DNA of 64,000 nucleotides from an uncultured Paludibacter sp. (lineage in GTDB: Bacteria > Bacteroidota > Bacteroidia > Bacteroidales > Paludibacteraceae), in assembly GCA_937897985.1 (NCBI GenBank), contig CALCBD010000015.1, forward strand, positions 1 to 64,000, read 5' to 3'. The position numbers and the translations under genes were made by a program. The stretch's first letter is position 1, and every line of letters starts with the position of its first letter. The notes below the pieces were generated by a model. That model was not told the DNA's origin. It saw nothing but the letters and a program-made list of their open reading frames with translations, and searched no databases. This document shows positions 1 through 8,218 of the stretch, one piece after another.

Positions 1-302
1 GCTTTAACCAACACAAATTTAATATATATGTATTAAAATCAGTTCAAATTATCACCAAAAAAGTTAGGACATACCTGTGTGTATAATACTGAATATAAAG
101 GCTATAGACCGGTAATTGAATATTTATTTAGGACATCGGAAATATTAACAATAAAATCAAATATAAAAATGGTTTAAATTTAATATCATACGAACAGAAA
201 CACAAAAAAAATAAATTTTATACTGAATAATAAAATGTCAGTGTTTTAGCTCAAATTTGTTATCTTTGTAAGTTCAATTAAACTATAACACAACATTTTT
301 TT
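1..302. other. Non-coding left edge
   Basis: No convincing gene. The stretch is AT-rich and contains the asnA promoter near its right end. The 9-mer TTAGGACAT occurs twice, at 64-72 and 128-136, with no obvious role. Confidence 0.6.
261..268 (+). promoter_or_regulatory. -7 element of asnA promoter
   Basis: TATCTTTG matches the Bacteroidota -7 consensus TAnnTTTG and lies 34 bases before the asnA start codon. No clear TTG is seen at the -33 distance, so the call rests on the -7 box and its position. Confidence 0.55.
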
Positions 303-1340
303 ATGAGTTACTTATTTAAACCTCAAAATTATAATCCTATACTGAATCTGCAGCAAACAGAACTCGGGATTACAAAAATCAAAGATTTTTTTCAGGCCAA
401 CCTTTCGGCTGAACTGCGTTTACGTCGTGTAACGGCTCCATTGTTTGTACTTCGGGGCACCGGTATCAATGATGATTTGAACGGAACTGAGCGGGCAGTT
501 AACTTTCCCATCATGGACATGGGCGATGCCAGGGCCGAAGTGGTTCATTCTCTGGCTAAATGGAAAAGACTTATTTTAGGTGACTATGGCATCGAAAACG
601 GATATGGAATTTATACAGATATGAATGCAATCCGTGCCGACGAAGAACTCGGTAATATACATTCTCTTTATGTTGATCAATGGGACTGGGAACGGGTAAT
701 GACAGCTGAAGAACGGAATATCGGGTTTCTGAAATCTGTTGTTCGCCGGATTTACGCAACACTTTTACGTACCGAATACCTTGTTTCCGAAAGTTTTCCG
801 GATATAAAACCGTGTTTACCACCTGACATTACTTTTATCCATGCCGAAGAACTTCGCAGAATGTATCCTGATAAAACACCGAAAGAAAGAGAAACTGAAT
901 TTGTAAAAATTCACAAAGCTGTGTTTATTATTGGTATTGGGGGAGCTCTGGGTGATGGGAAAAAACATGATGGTCGTGCACCCGACTATGATGACTGGAC
1001 TACTGTTGCCGAAAACGGATTACCCGGATTAAACGGTGATATTATCCTTTGGAATCCTGTTTTGGAAATTGCATTTGAAATTTCGTCGATGGGTATTCGT
1101 GTTGACAAGCAGGCATTGTTGCGTCAACTGGAAATAGAGGGCAAACAGGAACGTCTTGAAATGTATTTTCATAAAAGACTGATGAACGACACAATTCCGT
1201 TATCAGTTGGTGGTGGTATAGGTCAATCACGTCTTTGTATGTTTTTTCTTCGTAAGGCTCATATTGGTGAAATTCAGGCAAGTATCTGGCCTGATGATAT
1301 GAGAGCCGAATGTCAGGCACTTAAAATTAATTTAATCTGA
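303..1340 (+). CDS. asnA: Aspartate-ammonia ligase (AsnA)
   Basis: Ammonia-dependent asparagine synthetase. It makes asparagine from aspartate, ammonia and ATP in the cytoplasm through an aspartyl-adenylate and is related in fold to class II aminoacyl-tRNA synthetases. The 345-residue length fits the family. The C-terminal stretch GGGIGQSRLCMFFL (about 303-316), followed by GEIQASIWPDDM, is the typical AsnA signature, and FQANLSAELRLRRVTAPLF near residue 30 matches the conserved N-terminal block. The ATG at 303 sits a plausible 34 bases after a TAnnTTTG box. It is monocistronic: a strong terminator follows the stop codon directly. Family assignment is confident. Confidence 0.96.
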   Translation: MSYLFKPQNYNPILNLQQTELGITKIKDFFQANLSAELRLRRVTAPLFVLRGTGINDDLNGTERAVNFPIMDMGDARAEVVHSLAKWKRLILGDYGIENGYGIYTDMNAIRADEELGNIHSLYVDQWDWERVMTAEERNIGFLKSVVRRIYATLLRTEYLVSESFPDIKPCLPPDITFIHAEELRRMYPDKTPKERETEFVKIHKAVFIIGIGGALGDGKKHDGRAPDYDDWTTVAENGLPGLNGDIILWNPVLEIAFEISSMGIRVDKQALLRQLEIEGKQERLEMYFHKRLMNDTIPLSVGGGIGQSRLCMFFLRKAHIGEIQASIWPDDMRAECQALKINLI

Positions 1341-1351
1341 TAATTTTATAT

Positions 1352-1391
1352 ATCCCCGGACATTTTATTGAGATTTTCCGGGGATTTTTTT
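1352..1391 (+). terminator. Rho-independent terminator of asnA
   Basis: Perfect 9-bp stem ATCCCCGGA (1352-1360) with TCCGGGGAT (1377-1385), followed by a T-rich run to 1391. It starts 12 bases after the asnA stop. Confidence 0.9.
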
Positions 1392-1464
1392 ATTTAACAG
1401 CTTCGTATAAAATCAAATTTTCCTGAAAATCTTTCAGTTTTATTGACGGAGATGTATAATTGAA

Positions 1465-1495
1465 TTGTTTCTCTGCCCGATTTTTTGTACTTTCG
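1465..1495 (+). promoter_or_regulatory. Promoter of hisIE operon
   Basis: TTG at 1465-1467 and TACTTTCG at 1488-1495 are separated by 20 bases, the usual Bacteroidota -33/-7 spacing. The -7 box differs from TAnnTTTG at one base. The hisIE start codon is 40 bases downstream. Confidence 0.7.
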
Positions 1496-1534
1496 CAGTT
1501 TAATTAATTGTCGAAAATGAAATTTTAATAAACA

Positions 1535-2128
1535 ATGAATATAGATTTTGATAAGTCAGGTGGACTTGTACCTGCAATTATTCAGGATGAACAAACCTCA
1601 AAAGTACTGATGCTCGGATACATGAACCGTGAAGCACTGGACAAAACCATGGAAACCGGCAAAGTTACTTTTTTCAGCCGTTCGAAAAACCGTTTATGGA
1701 CCAAAGGTGAAGAAAGCGGCAATTTTCTTAATTTAATCTCGGTTACCCCCGATTGTGACAATGACACTCTGCTCGTAAAGGTTCGTCCGGTAGGTCCGGT
1801 TTGTCACACAGGTACCGATACCTGCTGGGGTGAAACCAATCAGGGCGATTTTGAATTTCTGAATTATCTCCAGAAATTCATTCAGATTCGCTTTAGGGAA
1901 ATGCCCGAAGGTTCATATACAACTTCACTTTTTAAAAAAGGAATCAACCGGATGGCTCAGAAAGTTGGTGAAGAAGCTGTGGAAACAGTGATTGAAGCCA
2001 CTAATGGTACAGAAGAAGGGTTTCTGTACGAAGCTTCGGATTTAGTCTACCATCTGATCGTTTTGCTCACTTCGAAAGGGTATTCGCTTGATGACATTGG
2101 ACGGGAGCTGAAAAAACGTCATAAATAA
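1535..2128 (+). CDS. hisIE: Bifunctional phosphoribosyl-AMP cyclohydrolase/phosphoribosyl-ATP pyrophosphatase (HisIE)
   Basis: Catalyses steps two and three of histidine synthesis. The C-terminal HisE half removes pyrophosphate from phosphoribosyl-ATP; the N-terminal HisI half opens the adenine ring of phosphoribosyl-AMP. HisI spans about residues 1-105, with the SRSKNRLWTKGEESGN block and the metal/active-site stretch from CDNDT to CHTGTDTCWGE. HisE spans about 110-197 with VGEEAVETVIEA and a C-terminal HLIVLL helix. At 197 residues the length is normal for the fused enzyme. The next gene follows after 38 bases on the same strand, so they may share a transcript. No other his genes lie in the window. 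Confidence 0.96.
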   Translation: MNIDFDKSGGLVPAIIQDEQTSKVLMLGYMNREALDKTMETGKVTFFSRSKNRLWTKGEESGNFLNLISVTPDCDNDTLLVKVRPVGPVCHTGTDTCWGETNQGDFEFLNYLQKFIQIRFREMPEGSYTTSLFKKGINRMAQKVGEEAVETVIEATNGTEEGFLYEASDLVYHLIVLLTSKGYSLDDIGRELKKRHK

Positions 2129-2166
2129 TTATCGGTTAAATTAATGTTTTTAATATATACACATTG

Positions 2167-2967
2167 ATGGAAAAAAAACTATTGATTAAGTATGTCGGTG
2201 TCGATATTTATCAGAAAGAGTTATTAGTACTTAAAAATGTACAGTTTGAATTACACGATAGCGAGTTTGTTTATTTATTAGGTAAAGTTGGCAGTGGAAA
2301 AAGTTCACTTCTCAAATCATTTTATGCCGAAATTCCTGTACAAAATGGTGTTGCCGGTGTTTTGGGTTATGATCTTACTGACTTAAAAAACTCTGACATC
2401 CCTTTTCTGCGCCGTAAAACAGGTATTGTGTTTCAGGACTTTCAACTGTTGACCGACCGAAGTGTCAATGCAAATCTCGAATTTGTATTGCATGCAACCG
2501 GATGGAAAGATAAAGAATTGATAGACGAACAAATTTCAACCGTTTTACAACAGGTAGGAATGGCTAATAAAGGTTATAAAATGCCTCATGAACTGTCGGG
2601 GGGAGAACAACAACGAATTGTAATTGCACGTGCTTTGCTCAATTCGCCCGAGATGATTCTCGCCGACGAACCAACAGGCAATCTTGACCCCGAAACAGGA
2701 AGGGAAGTAATTGGTTTACTTTATAATATCCGAAAATCAGGTACTTCGGTGGTGATTGCCACTCATAATTTAAGCTGGGTCGAAATGTTTCCGGGGCGAA
2801 TTTTAAAATTTGAAGACGATGAAGTAACTGAAATAGAGAGTTTGTCGGCTATTGATTCCGTTAAAGTTCAAATGATAGCTGATAATGATGAGATAGTGGA
2901 AGAAAAACTGATTATTGACGATGATCACTACGAATCAGCAAATGAAAATAATTCAGGTCTGATTTAA
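2167..2967 (+). CDS. FtsE-like ABC transporter ATPase
   Basis: Cytoplasmic ABC ATPase of the FtsE/LolD type. Walker A is GKVGSGKSS (about 39-47), followed by a Q-loop in IVFQDFQLL, the signature LSGGEQQR, Walker B MILADEPTGNLDP and H-loop ATHN. A reading frame also opens at the TTG at 2164, but the adjacent ATG at 2167 is the better start and gives 266 residues. After about residue 215 there is an acidic tail of roughly 50 residues that typical FtsE lacks. In FtsE the ATPase works with FtsX in cell division; no ftsX is nearby, so the partner is unknown. It lies between hisIE and the zinc-ribbon gene, probably co-transcribed with both. Confidence 0.8.
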   Translation: MEKKLLIKYVGVDIYQKELLVLKNVQFELHDSEFVYLLGKVGSGKSSLLKSFYAEIPVQNGVAGVLGYDLTDLKNSDIPFLRRKTGIVFQDFQLLTDRSVNANLEFVLHATGWKDKELIDEQISTVLQQVGMANKGYKMPHELSGGEQQRIVIARALLNSPEMILADEPTGNLDPETGREVIGLLYNIRKSGTSVVIATHNLSWVEMFPGRILKFEDDEVTEIESLSAIDSVKVQMIADNDEIVEEKLIIDDDHYESANENNSGLI

Positions 2968-2979
2968 ACTTATCCCGCC

Positions 2980-3189
2980 ATGAAAAAGATGAATTGCCCG
3001 CAATGTAAAATCAACCGTTTCAGAGTATTGAATGAAGCCGGAGAGGCTGTTGTAGTTACTGTAAATGAACAATATGAAGTGATTCCGGTTCATCCGGAAG
3101 AATCACTCGAAGGATTTGACATAAATGTGTTACACTGCCTTGGATGTTCGTGGGTGGGGTCGCCCCGGTCGCTCACAAGTAAGCATTAA
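2980..3189 (+). CDS. Small zinc-ribbon protein, function unknown
   Basis: 69-residue protein with an N-terminal CPQC pair (residues 5-8) and a second CLGC pair near residue 53, spaced as in a four-cysteine zinc ribbon. It has no signal peptide or membrane segment, so it is probably cytoplasmic. The start lies 12 bases after the upstream ATPase gene, suggesting translation from the same mRNA. I do not recognise the family. Nucleic-acid or protein binding would be typical of zinc ribbons, but nothing here shows which. Confidence 0.65.
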   Translation: MKKMNCPQCKINRFRVLNEAGEAVVVTVNEQYEVIPVHPEESLEGFDINVLHCLGCSWVGSPRSLTSKH

Positions 3190-3289
3190 ATGAAGGTGAT
3201 TCTGTCCGACAATACCAATAGAAGCTTTCCAAAAAGCCCGTGCGATTAATCCCGAAATTACAAGTTATAAGTCATGTATTGTATATTTT

Positions 3290-3339
3290 ATTTTTGAACG
3301 CTAAGCCACTACGGCACAAATGTCTTAGCGTTCAAAAAT
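3290..3339. terminator. Bidirectional terminator between convergent genes
   Basis: Perfect 16-bp inverted repeat, ATTTTTGAACGCTAAG (3290-3305) and its complement (3324-3339), with an 18-base loop. The A/T ends give a U-tract on either strand. It separates the hisIE cluster (+) from proS (-). Confidence 0.8.
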
Positions 3340-3420
3340 GAATGTTTACAAATTGAAACATAATTTATCTTTAAAAAAAGCTTTTGAAACGAGCTCTTTT
3401 CAACTATTTCACTTTTCGTT

Positions 3421-4893
3421 TCAATAAGCTCTGGCAAAAACCACCCTTTGGGCTGAAGGTTTGCCTGTTACCATACAGAATCCGGGGGTTTTATCGCCGT
3501 CGAGAGGTATACAACGGATGGTAGCTTTGGTTTCTTCCTTGATACGTTCTTCGGTTTCGGATGTACCATCCCAGTGACACATCAGGAATCCGCCTTTTTC
3601 AATTTCCACTTTAAATTCGTCATAGGAATTGACTTCGCGGGTTACTGATGCACGGAAATCATACGCTTTTTTGAAAATAGTTGCCTGAATATCCTTCAGT
3701 AAATCAGCGATATATGTTTCAATTCCATCAATTGTGACAGTTTCTTTACTTAAAGTATCGCGGCGGGCAACTTCAACTGTACCATTTTCCAGATCGCGAG
3801 CGCCAATGGCCAACCTTACAGGTACTCCCTTTAGCTCGTATTCGGCAAATTTCCAGCCCGGTTTTTTATTATCACTATTATCGTACTTCACGCTGATTCC
3901 CTGTGCTTTAAGTTTTGGAATGATTTCACCAACTTTTGAATCAATAGCAGCCAATTGTTCCTCATTTTTATAAATCGGAACTATAACTACCTGAAAAGGA
4001 GCAAGATTAGGAGGTAAAACCAAACCATTATCGTCCGAATGAGTCATAATCAATGCACCCATCAAACGGGTCGAAACGCCCCATGATGTTGCCCACACAT
4101 AATCAAGTTGATTGCTTTTATCGACAAAAGTCACATCAAAAGCTTTTGCAAAATTTTGTCCTAAAAAATGAGAGGTACCTGCCTGCAAAGCTTTACCATC
4201 CTGCATCAAAGCTTCAATACAGAATGTTTCGAGAGCACCTGCAAATCTCTCATTGGGCGATTTTACACCTTTGAGAACGGGAACAGCCATAAAACGTTCC
4301 GAAAAATCGGCATAAACTTCGAGCATTTGTTTGGCTTCGGCAATGGCTTCCTGTTCCGTGGCATGCGCCGTATGACCTTCCTGCCACAGAAATTCAGCAG
4401 TTCGCAGAAAAAGCCTGGTTCTCATTTCCCACCGCACAACATTAGCCCACTGATTGACCAGAATTGGCAAATCGCGATATGATTGAATCCAGTTTTTGTA
4501 AGTACTCCAGATAATTGTTTCGGAAGTCGGACGAACAATCAACTCTTCTTCAAGTTTTGCATCAGGATCAACAATAAGTCCTTTTCCTTCAGGATCAGCT
4601 TTGAGCCGGTGATGTGTAACCACAGCACATTCTTTTGCAAATCCCTCAACATGTTCAGCTTCCTTACTTAAAAATGATTTAGGAATGAATAAAGGAAAAT
4701 ATGCATTTACATGACCGGTTTCCTTGAACATACGGTCGAGTTCAGCCTGAATTTTTTCCCAGATAGCATATCCGTAAGGTTTAATTACCATACAACCCCT
4801 GACAGCCGAGTTTTCTGCCAAATCGGCTTTAATCACCAAATCGTTGTACCATTGCGAGTAGTTTTCACTTCGCATTGTGAGTTCTTTTGCCAT
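3421..4893 (-). CDS. proS: Prolyl-tRNA synthetase, archaeal/eukaryal-type short form
   Basis: Class II aminoacyl-tRNA synthetase charging tRNA-Pro. At 490 residues it lacks the large editing insertion of the E. coli form and fits the archaeal/eukaryal-like ProS used by Bacteroidota. Motif 1 region: AYFPLFIPKSFL. ATP/proline-binding block: VRPTSETIIW. Motif 2: VVRWEMRTRLFLRTAEFLWQEGH as a block near residues 152-174. Motif 3: around WGVSTRLMGALIMTHSD. The anticodon-binding domain follows from about 300, and the chain ends in the typical terminal tyrosine (FARAY). The C-terminal domain keeps only scattered cysteines, so its zinc site may be reduced. The ATG is preceded by a -7 box at 4941-4948. 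Confidence 0.96.
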   Translation of the reverse strand: MAKELTMRSENYSQWYNDLVIKADLAENSAVRGCMVIKPYGYAIWEKIQAELDRMFKETGHVNAYFPLFIPKSFLSKEAEHVEGFAKECAVVTHHRLKADPEGKGLIVDPDAKLEEELIVRPTSETIIWSTYKNWIQSYRDLPILVNQWANVVRWEMRTRLFLRTAEFLWQEGHTAHATEQEAIAEAKQMLEVYADFSERFMAVPVLKGVKSPNERFAGALETFCIEALMQDGKALQAGTSHFLGQNFAKAFDVTFVDKSNQLDYVWATSWGVSTRLMGALIMTHSDDNGLVLPPNLAPFQVVIVPIYKNEEQLAAIDSKVGEIIPKLKAQGISVKYDNSDNKKPGWKFAEYELKGVPVRLAIGARDLENGTVEVARRDTLSKETVTIDGIETYIADLLKDIQATIFKKAYDFRASVTREVNSYDEFKVEIEKGGFLMCHWDGTSETEERIKEETKATIRCIPLDGDKTPGFCMVTGKPSAQRVVFARAY

Positions 4894-4940
4894 TTTAAAA
4901 GTATATTTGCTTTGTTTATTTTTTTATTTATTTCGGATTG

Positions 4941-4948
4941 CAAAGATA
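4941..4948 (-). promoter_or_regulatory. -7 element of proS promoter
   Basis: On the minus strand this reads TATCTTTG, an exact TAnnTTTG match, 48 bases upstream of proS. The -33 element is not clear at the expected distance. Confidence 0.55.
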
Positions 4949-5063
4949 ATCATTTATTGTCAAAATTTTGTCTGAAGTTTTTTGACAAAAGGAAATAAAT
5001 ACATTAACACTGTAAACCCTTGTCAGGCATTTAACTGCAAAACTGTAATAGAAAGTAGTCTGC

Positions 5064-5105
5064 AAAAAAAATAAGCTATTTACACGATTAATGTAAATAG
5101 CTTAT
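5064..5105 (-). terminator. Terminator of tRNA-Gly
   Basis: On the minus strand, a perfect 14-bp stem (5092-5105 with 5071-5084, 7-base loop) is followed by a run of T (complement of 5064-5070). It begins 9 bases past the tRNA 3' end. Confidence 0.85.
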
Positions 5106-5113
5106 ATTCAGTG

Positions 5114-5186
5114 AGCGGCAAGCGAGACTCGAACTCGTGACCCTCAGCTTGGGAAGCTGATGCTCTACCAACTGAGCTACTGCCGC
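5114..5186 (-). tRNA. tRNA-Gly (anticodon CCC)
   Basis: 73 bases fold as a cloverleaf. The acceptor stem is 7 bp with one G-U pair, the D arm is GCTC/GAGC, and the anticodon arm is TCAGC-TTCCCAA-GCTGA with anticodon CCC. The T loop is TTCGAGT. The first pair of the T stem is A-C, a small imperfection. CCA is not encoded. It reads glycine GGG codons. A dedicated terminator follows. Confidence 0.93.
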
Positions 5187-5307
5187 AATACCATATTTTT
5201 CGAACTGCAAAAATAGACTATTTTTTAATATCTGCAAATCGAAAATTAAAGATTTCAGTTTATTTCCGGGGATTGAGAATGAAAATACTGTATTAACTAA
5301 CAGAATA

Positions 5308-5883
5308 TTATTTCACTATTCCTGCAAATCCCATGAAAGCCATAGCAAGTAAACCGGCTGTCAGCAATGAAACGGGTGTTCCTTCCATTCCCTTAGGCAA
5401 TTTAACAAGACTCAGCTGTTCGCGGATTCCTGCAAACAATACCAGTGCAAGTCCGAAACCGATGGCTGTCGAAATGGCAAAAACCACACTTTCGAGCATA
5501 TTCAGGTCTTTCTGAATTACGAGTATAGCCACACCCAGAATGGTACAATTAGTGGTGATTAAGGGCAGAAAAACTCCCAAAGCCTGATATAATGAAGGAG
5601 AAACTTTTTTAAGAATAATTTCGACCATTTGTACCAAAGCAGCGATAATAAGAATAAATGTTATGGTACGGAGAAATTCGATGTTAAAAGGTTCTAATAC
5701 CGTTTTCTGAATAATATATGTGATGAGCGTTGAAAGTGTCATTACAAATGCTACTGCACCACTCATACCGAGTGCTGTTTCAATCCTTTTCGAAACACCG
5801 AGGAACGGACAAATACCTAAAAATTGTGACAAAACAATATTGTTCACAAATACAGCACTGATAAAAATTAATATATATGTCAT
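5308..5883 (-). CDS. rnfA: Rnf complex subunit RnfA
   Basis: Integral membrane subunit of the ion-translocating ferredoxin:NAD+ oxidoreductase; with RnfE it forms the membrane core and holds an iron-sulfur site. 191 residues with about six hydrophobic segments. Recognisable family blocks are NNIVLSQFLGICPFLGVS near the N terminus, which carries the conserved cysteine, and LITTNCTILGVAI near the middle with the second. It is homologous to the neighbouring rnfE. It is the last gene of the rnf operon, 44 bases after rnfE; no strong terminator is evident before the tRNA. Confidence 0.95.
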   Translation of the reverse strand: MTYILIFISAVFVNNIVLSQFLGICPFLGVSKRIETALGMSGAVAFVMTLSTLITYIIQKTVLEPFNIEFLRTITFILIIAALVQMVEIILKKVSPSLYQALGVFLPLITTNCTILGVAILVIQKDLNMLESVVFAISTAIGFGLALVLFAGIREQLSLVKLPKGMEGTPVSLLTAGLLAMAFMGFAGIVK

Positions 5884-5927
5884 AATTATCTGTTATTTAA
5901 TTATTTATAATGATAATTTTATTGTGA

Positions 5928-6521
5928 TTACGCTTTTTTCAATTTATTCATGACAGCAATCAGATATCCCAGAGCGATAAATGCACCCGGAGCTAATACG
6001 AAAAGCAACATCCCGTATTTATCAGGATATAAGGTTAATCCGAATACTTTTCCGGTTCCGAGCACTTCACGTATTGAACCAAGTATGGTCAGAGCCATCG
6101 AAAAGCCGAGACCCATTCCCAGTCCATCCAATGCCGATTTGAATACGTTGTTTTTTGCTGCAAAAGCTTCGGCACGACCCAGCACAATGCAATTGACCAC
6201 AATCAACGGGATAAATAAACCTAAGCTCTCGTAAAGAGCCGGCAAATATGCCTGCATCGACATTTCGACAATAGTTACAAAGGTTGCGATAACCACCACA
6301 TAAGCCGGTATTCGCACATTATCGGGTATTATGTTTTTCAGAAGCGAAATGACAACATTGGAACCAAGCAACACAAATGCAGTAGCCAATCCCATACTAA
6401 GTCCGTTGAGAGCCGATGTTGTAGTAGCCAAAGTCGGACACATTCCGAGTATCAGGACAAATGTAGGATTTTCATTGAAGAATCCGTTGAGGAAAACTTT
6501 CAGATTGGAATTATTATTCAT
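5928..6521 (-). CDS. rnfE: Rnf complex subunit RnfE
   Basis: Membrane subunit of the Rnf complex, paralogous to RnfA. 197 residues and about six membrane segments. NPTFVLILGMCPTLA near residue 15 and LIVVNCIVLGRAEAFA near 108 are the conserved blocks containing the cysteines that would hold the intramembrane 2Fe-2S cluster. It starts 15 bases after the rnfG stop, consistent with one polycistronic mRNA. Confidence 0.95.
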   Translation of the reverse strand: MNNNSNLKVFLNGFFNENPTFVLILGMCPTLATTTSALNGLSMGLATAFVLLGSNVVISLLKNIIPDNVRIPAYVVVIATFVTIVEMSMQAYLPALYESLGLFIPLIVVNCIVLGRAEAFAAKNNVFKSALDGLGMGLGFSMALTILGSIREVLGTGKVFGLTLYPDKYGMLLFVLAPGAFIALGYLIAVMNKLKKA

Positions 6522-6536
6522 GACTTTACCCTTCTT

Positions 6537-7175
6537 TTAGTTGGATTGTTTTACATTATTCAGAGAATCAACCGGTTGCGTACCAACTGCAATATTCTCA
6601 TCTTTATTTGCCAGAAATGCATTATAAGCGTTGCGTATTGCAAATAAGAAAGCTCTTGAACTTATGGTTGCAGCTGTAATAGCATCCACATCACCACCAT
6701 CTTTGCTTACTGTAAGATTTGCAGTACCTGCGTTTTTACCTTTTATGTTCTGATTTCCCCTGTCGGTTTTAAACCAGTCCACCATTTTTGTTCCCAGCCC
6801 CGGAGTTTCTTTTTGTTCGAGCACCGAATAATTGATGATTGTACCATCTTTATCGAAACCAACCATGATTAAAATTTTGCCGCTAAAACCATTGTTTGAA
6901 GATTCAACTGCCGAACCAATAAACTGATTATTAGCATCATAAGCCTTATACACAACAAGGTTTTCATTTCCATCGGTTACTTTTATCGGTTCGGCCAAAT
7001 GATGAAATGAAGCAGGTAGTACCTCTTTGATGGCATTTTTTTGTTTTGCCGTTTTCGAAGCTTCAATCGGAGCTTTCGTGATTGTATATACTGTACCGAG
7101 CGCAAATGCAGCAAACAATGTGATGGCCGAAAGCACAATGACCATATTTTTAAAATTCGATTCTAATTTTGCCAT
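6537..7175 (-). CDS. rnfG: Rnf complex subunit RnfG, flavoprotein
   Basis: Subunit with one N-terminal membrane anchor (about residues 11-33) and an extracytoplasmic FMN-binding domain. The motif DAITAATIS places the predicted FMN-linked threonine at Thr170. ETPGLGTKM (about 123-131) is the other family signature. Covalent attachment would need ApbE, which is not in the window. In Rnf the FMN passes electrons across the membrane between RnfB/C and RnfD. 212 residues, normal length. The C-terminal 20 residues are polar and not recognisable. Confidence 0.94.
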   Translation of the reverse strand: MAKLESNFKNMVIVLSAITLFAAFALGTVYTITKAPIEASKTAKQKNAIKEVLPASFHHLAEPIKVTDGNENLVVYKAYDANNQFIGSAVESSNNGFSGKILIMVGFDKDGTIINYSVLEQKETPGLGTKMVDWFKTDRGNQNIKGKNAGTANLTVSKDGGDVDAITAATISSRAFLFAIRNAYNAFLANKDENIAVGTQPVDSLNNVKQSN

Positions 7176-7199
7176 TTTATTTGATGAATAGTATTGTCA

Positions 7200-8162
7200 T
7201 TATTTACGTTTTTCACCAAAACGCTTTGGTTTTATATAAGTATTAATCAGCGGAGTAAATGCATTCATTATCAGTATTGCAAACGAAACTCCTTCGGGAT
7301 AAGCTCCGAAAGCACGGATAAGTACCGTAATGATTCCGATACCAACTCCGTAAACCAGCATACCGCGTGTATTCATGGGCGAAGTCACATAATCGGTAGC
7401 CATAAAAACAGCACCAAGCATCAGTCCTCCGGTAAATAAATGGGCAACCGGTGAGGCAAAAAGTGTAGGATTCGCAAAATGAAGAATTCCGGTAAACACA
7501 AAAACAGTGGCTAAAATACTAACCGGAATGTGCCAGCTGATGATTTTCTTATAAAGCAAATACGCAAGACCGATAAGAATAGCCAGTGCCGACACCTCAC
7601 CCATCGAACCTCCTGTATTGCCTAAGAAAAGATGCAGTGTATCAGGTATTGTACCCAGATGTCCCTTCATCGAAGCCAAAGGTGTGGCTGCAGTGACTGC
7701 ATCGAGATATTTTGTTGAAAATGGAACCGGTACAGGCCAGGAAGTCATTTCGACCGGAAATGAAATTAACAGGAAAACCCGACCTACTAATGCCGGATTG
7801 AAAGGATTATTTCCCAATCCTCCAAAGCTCATTTTAGCAATACCTATCGCTACAAGTGAACCGACAATTACCATCCAGACCGGAAAATTTGATGGCAGGT
7901 TCAATGCCAGCAAAAGTCCTGTGAGTGCAGCTGAGCCATCGCTTACAGTTGGTTCGGTCTTTAAAACGAAACGCTGAATAAGGTATTCGAACAGTACACA
8001 CGAAACCACAGCTGTAACTGTTATTATTAACGCTCCCAGACCAAAAAAGTAGAAACCAACCAATAATGCAGGAATCAACGCTACAATAACGGCCAGCATA
8101 TTTTTCGAAACCGTATCGCCACCATGAATGTGAGGCGCCGGCGAAATGATCAATTTATCCAT
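7200..8162 (-). CDS. rnfD: Rnf complex subunit RnfD, membrane flavoprotein
   Basis: Large membrane subunit of Rnf (NqrB/RnfD family), 320 residues with 8-10 hydrophobic segments. The flavinylation motif is DAVTAATPL, predicting FMN on Thr160. GLGNNPFNPALVGRVF (about 115-130) and FMATDYVTSPM are conserved blocks. It starts 56 bases after rnfC and ends 24 bases before rnfG. It probably forms part of the ion path together with RnfA, E and G. Confidence 0.95.
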   Translation of the reverse strand: MDKLIISPAPHIHGGDTVSKNMLAVIVALIPALLVGFYFFGLGALIITVTAVVSCVLFEYLIQRFVLKTEPTVSDGSAALTGLLLALNLPSNFPVWMVIVGSLVAIGIAKMSFGGLGNNPFNPALVGRVFLLISFPVEMTSWPVPVPFSTKYLDAVTAATPLASMKGHLGTIPDTLHLFLGNTGGSMGEVSALAILIGLAYLLYKKIISWHIPVSILATVFVFTGILHFANPTLFASPVAHLFTGGLMLGAVFMATDYVTSPMNTRGMLVYGVGIGIITVLIRAFGAYPEGVSFAILIMNAFTPLINTYIKPKRFGEKRK

Positions 8163-8218
8163 ATCGTGTTTTTCAATTTTATATTAAAAATTTTTTCCTC
8201 AAAACAGAAATTCAATTG

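Noticed and set aside
3190..3249. 19-codon frame directly after the zinc-ribbon gene
   Set aside because: Too short and no motif; likely spacer before the terminator.
5114..5186. Reading the tRNA as tRNA-Gly with anticodon TCC
   Set aside because: The seven-base loop is TTCCCAA, which places CCC at the anticodon.
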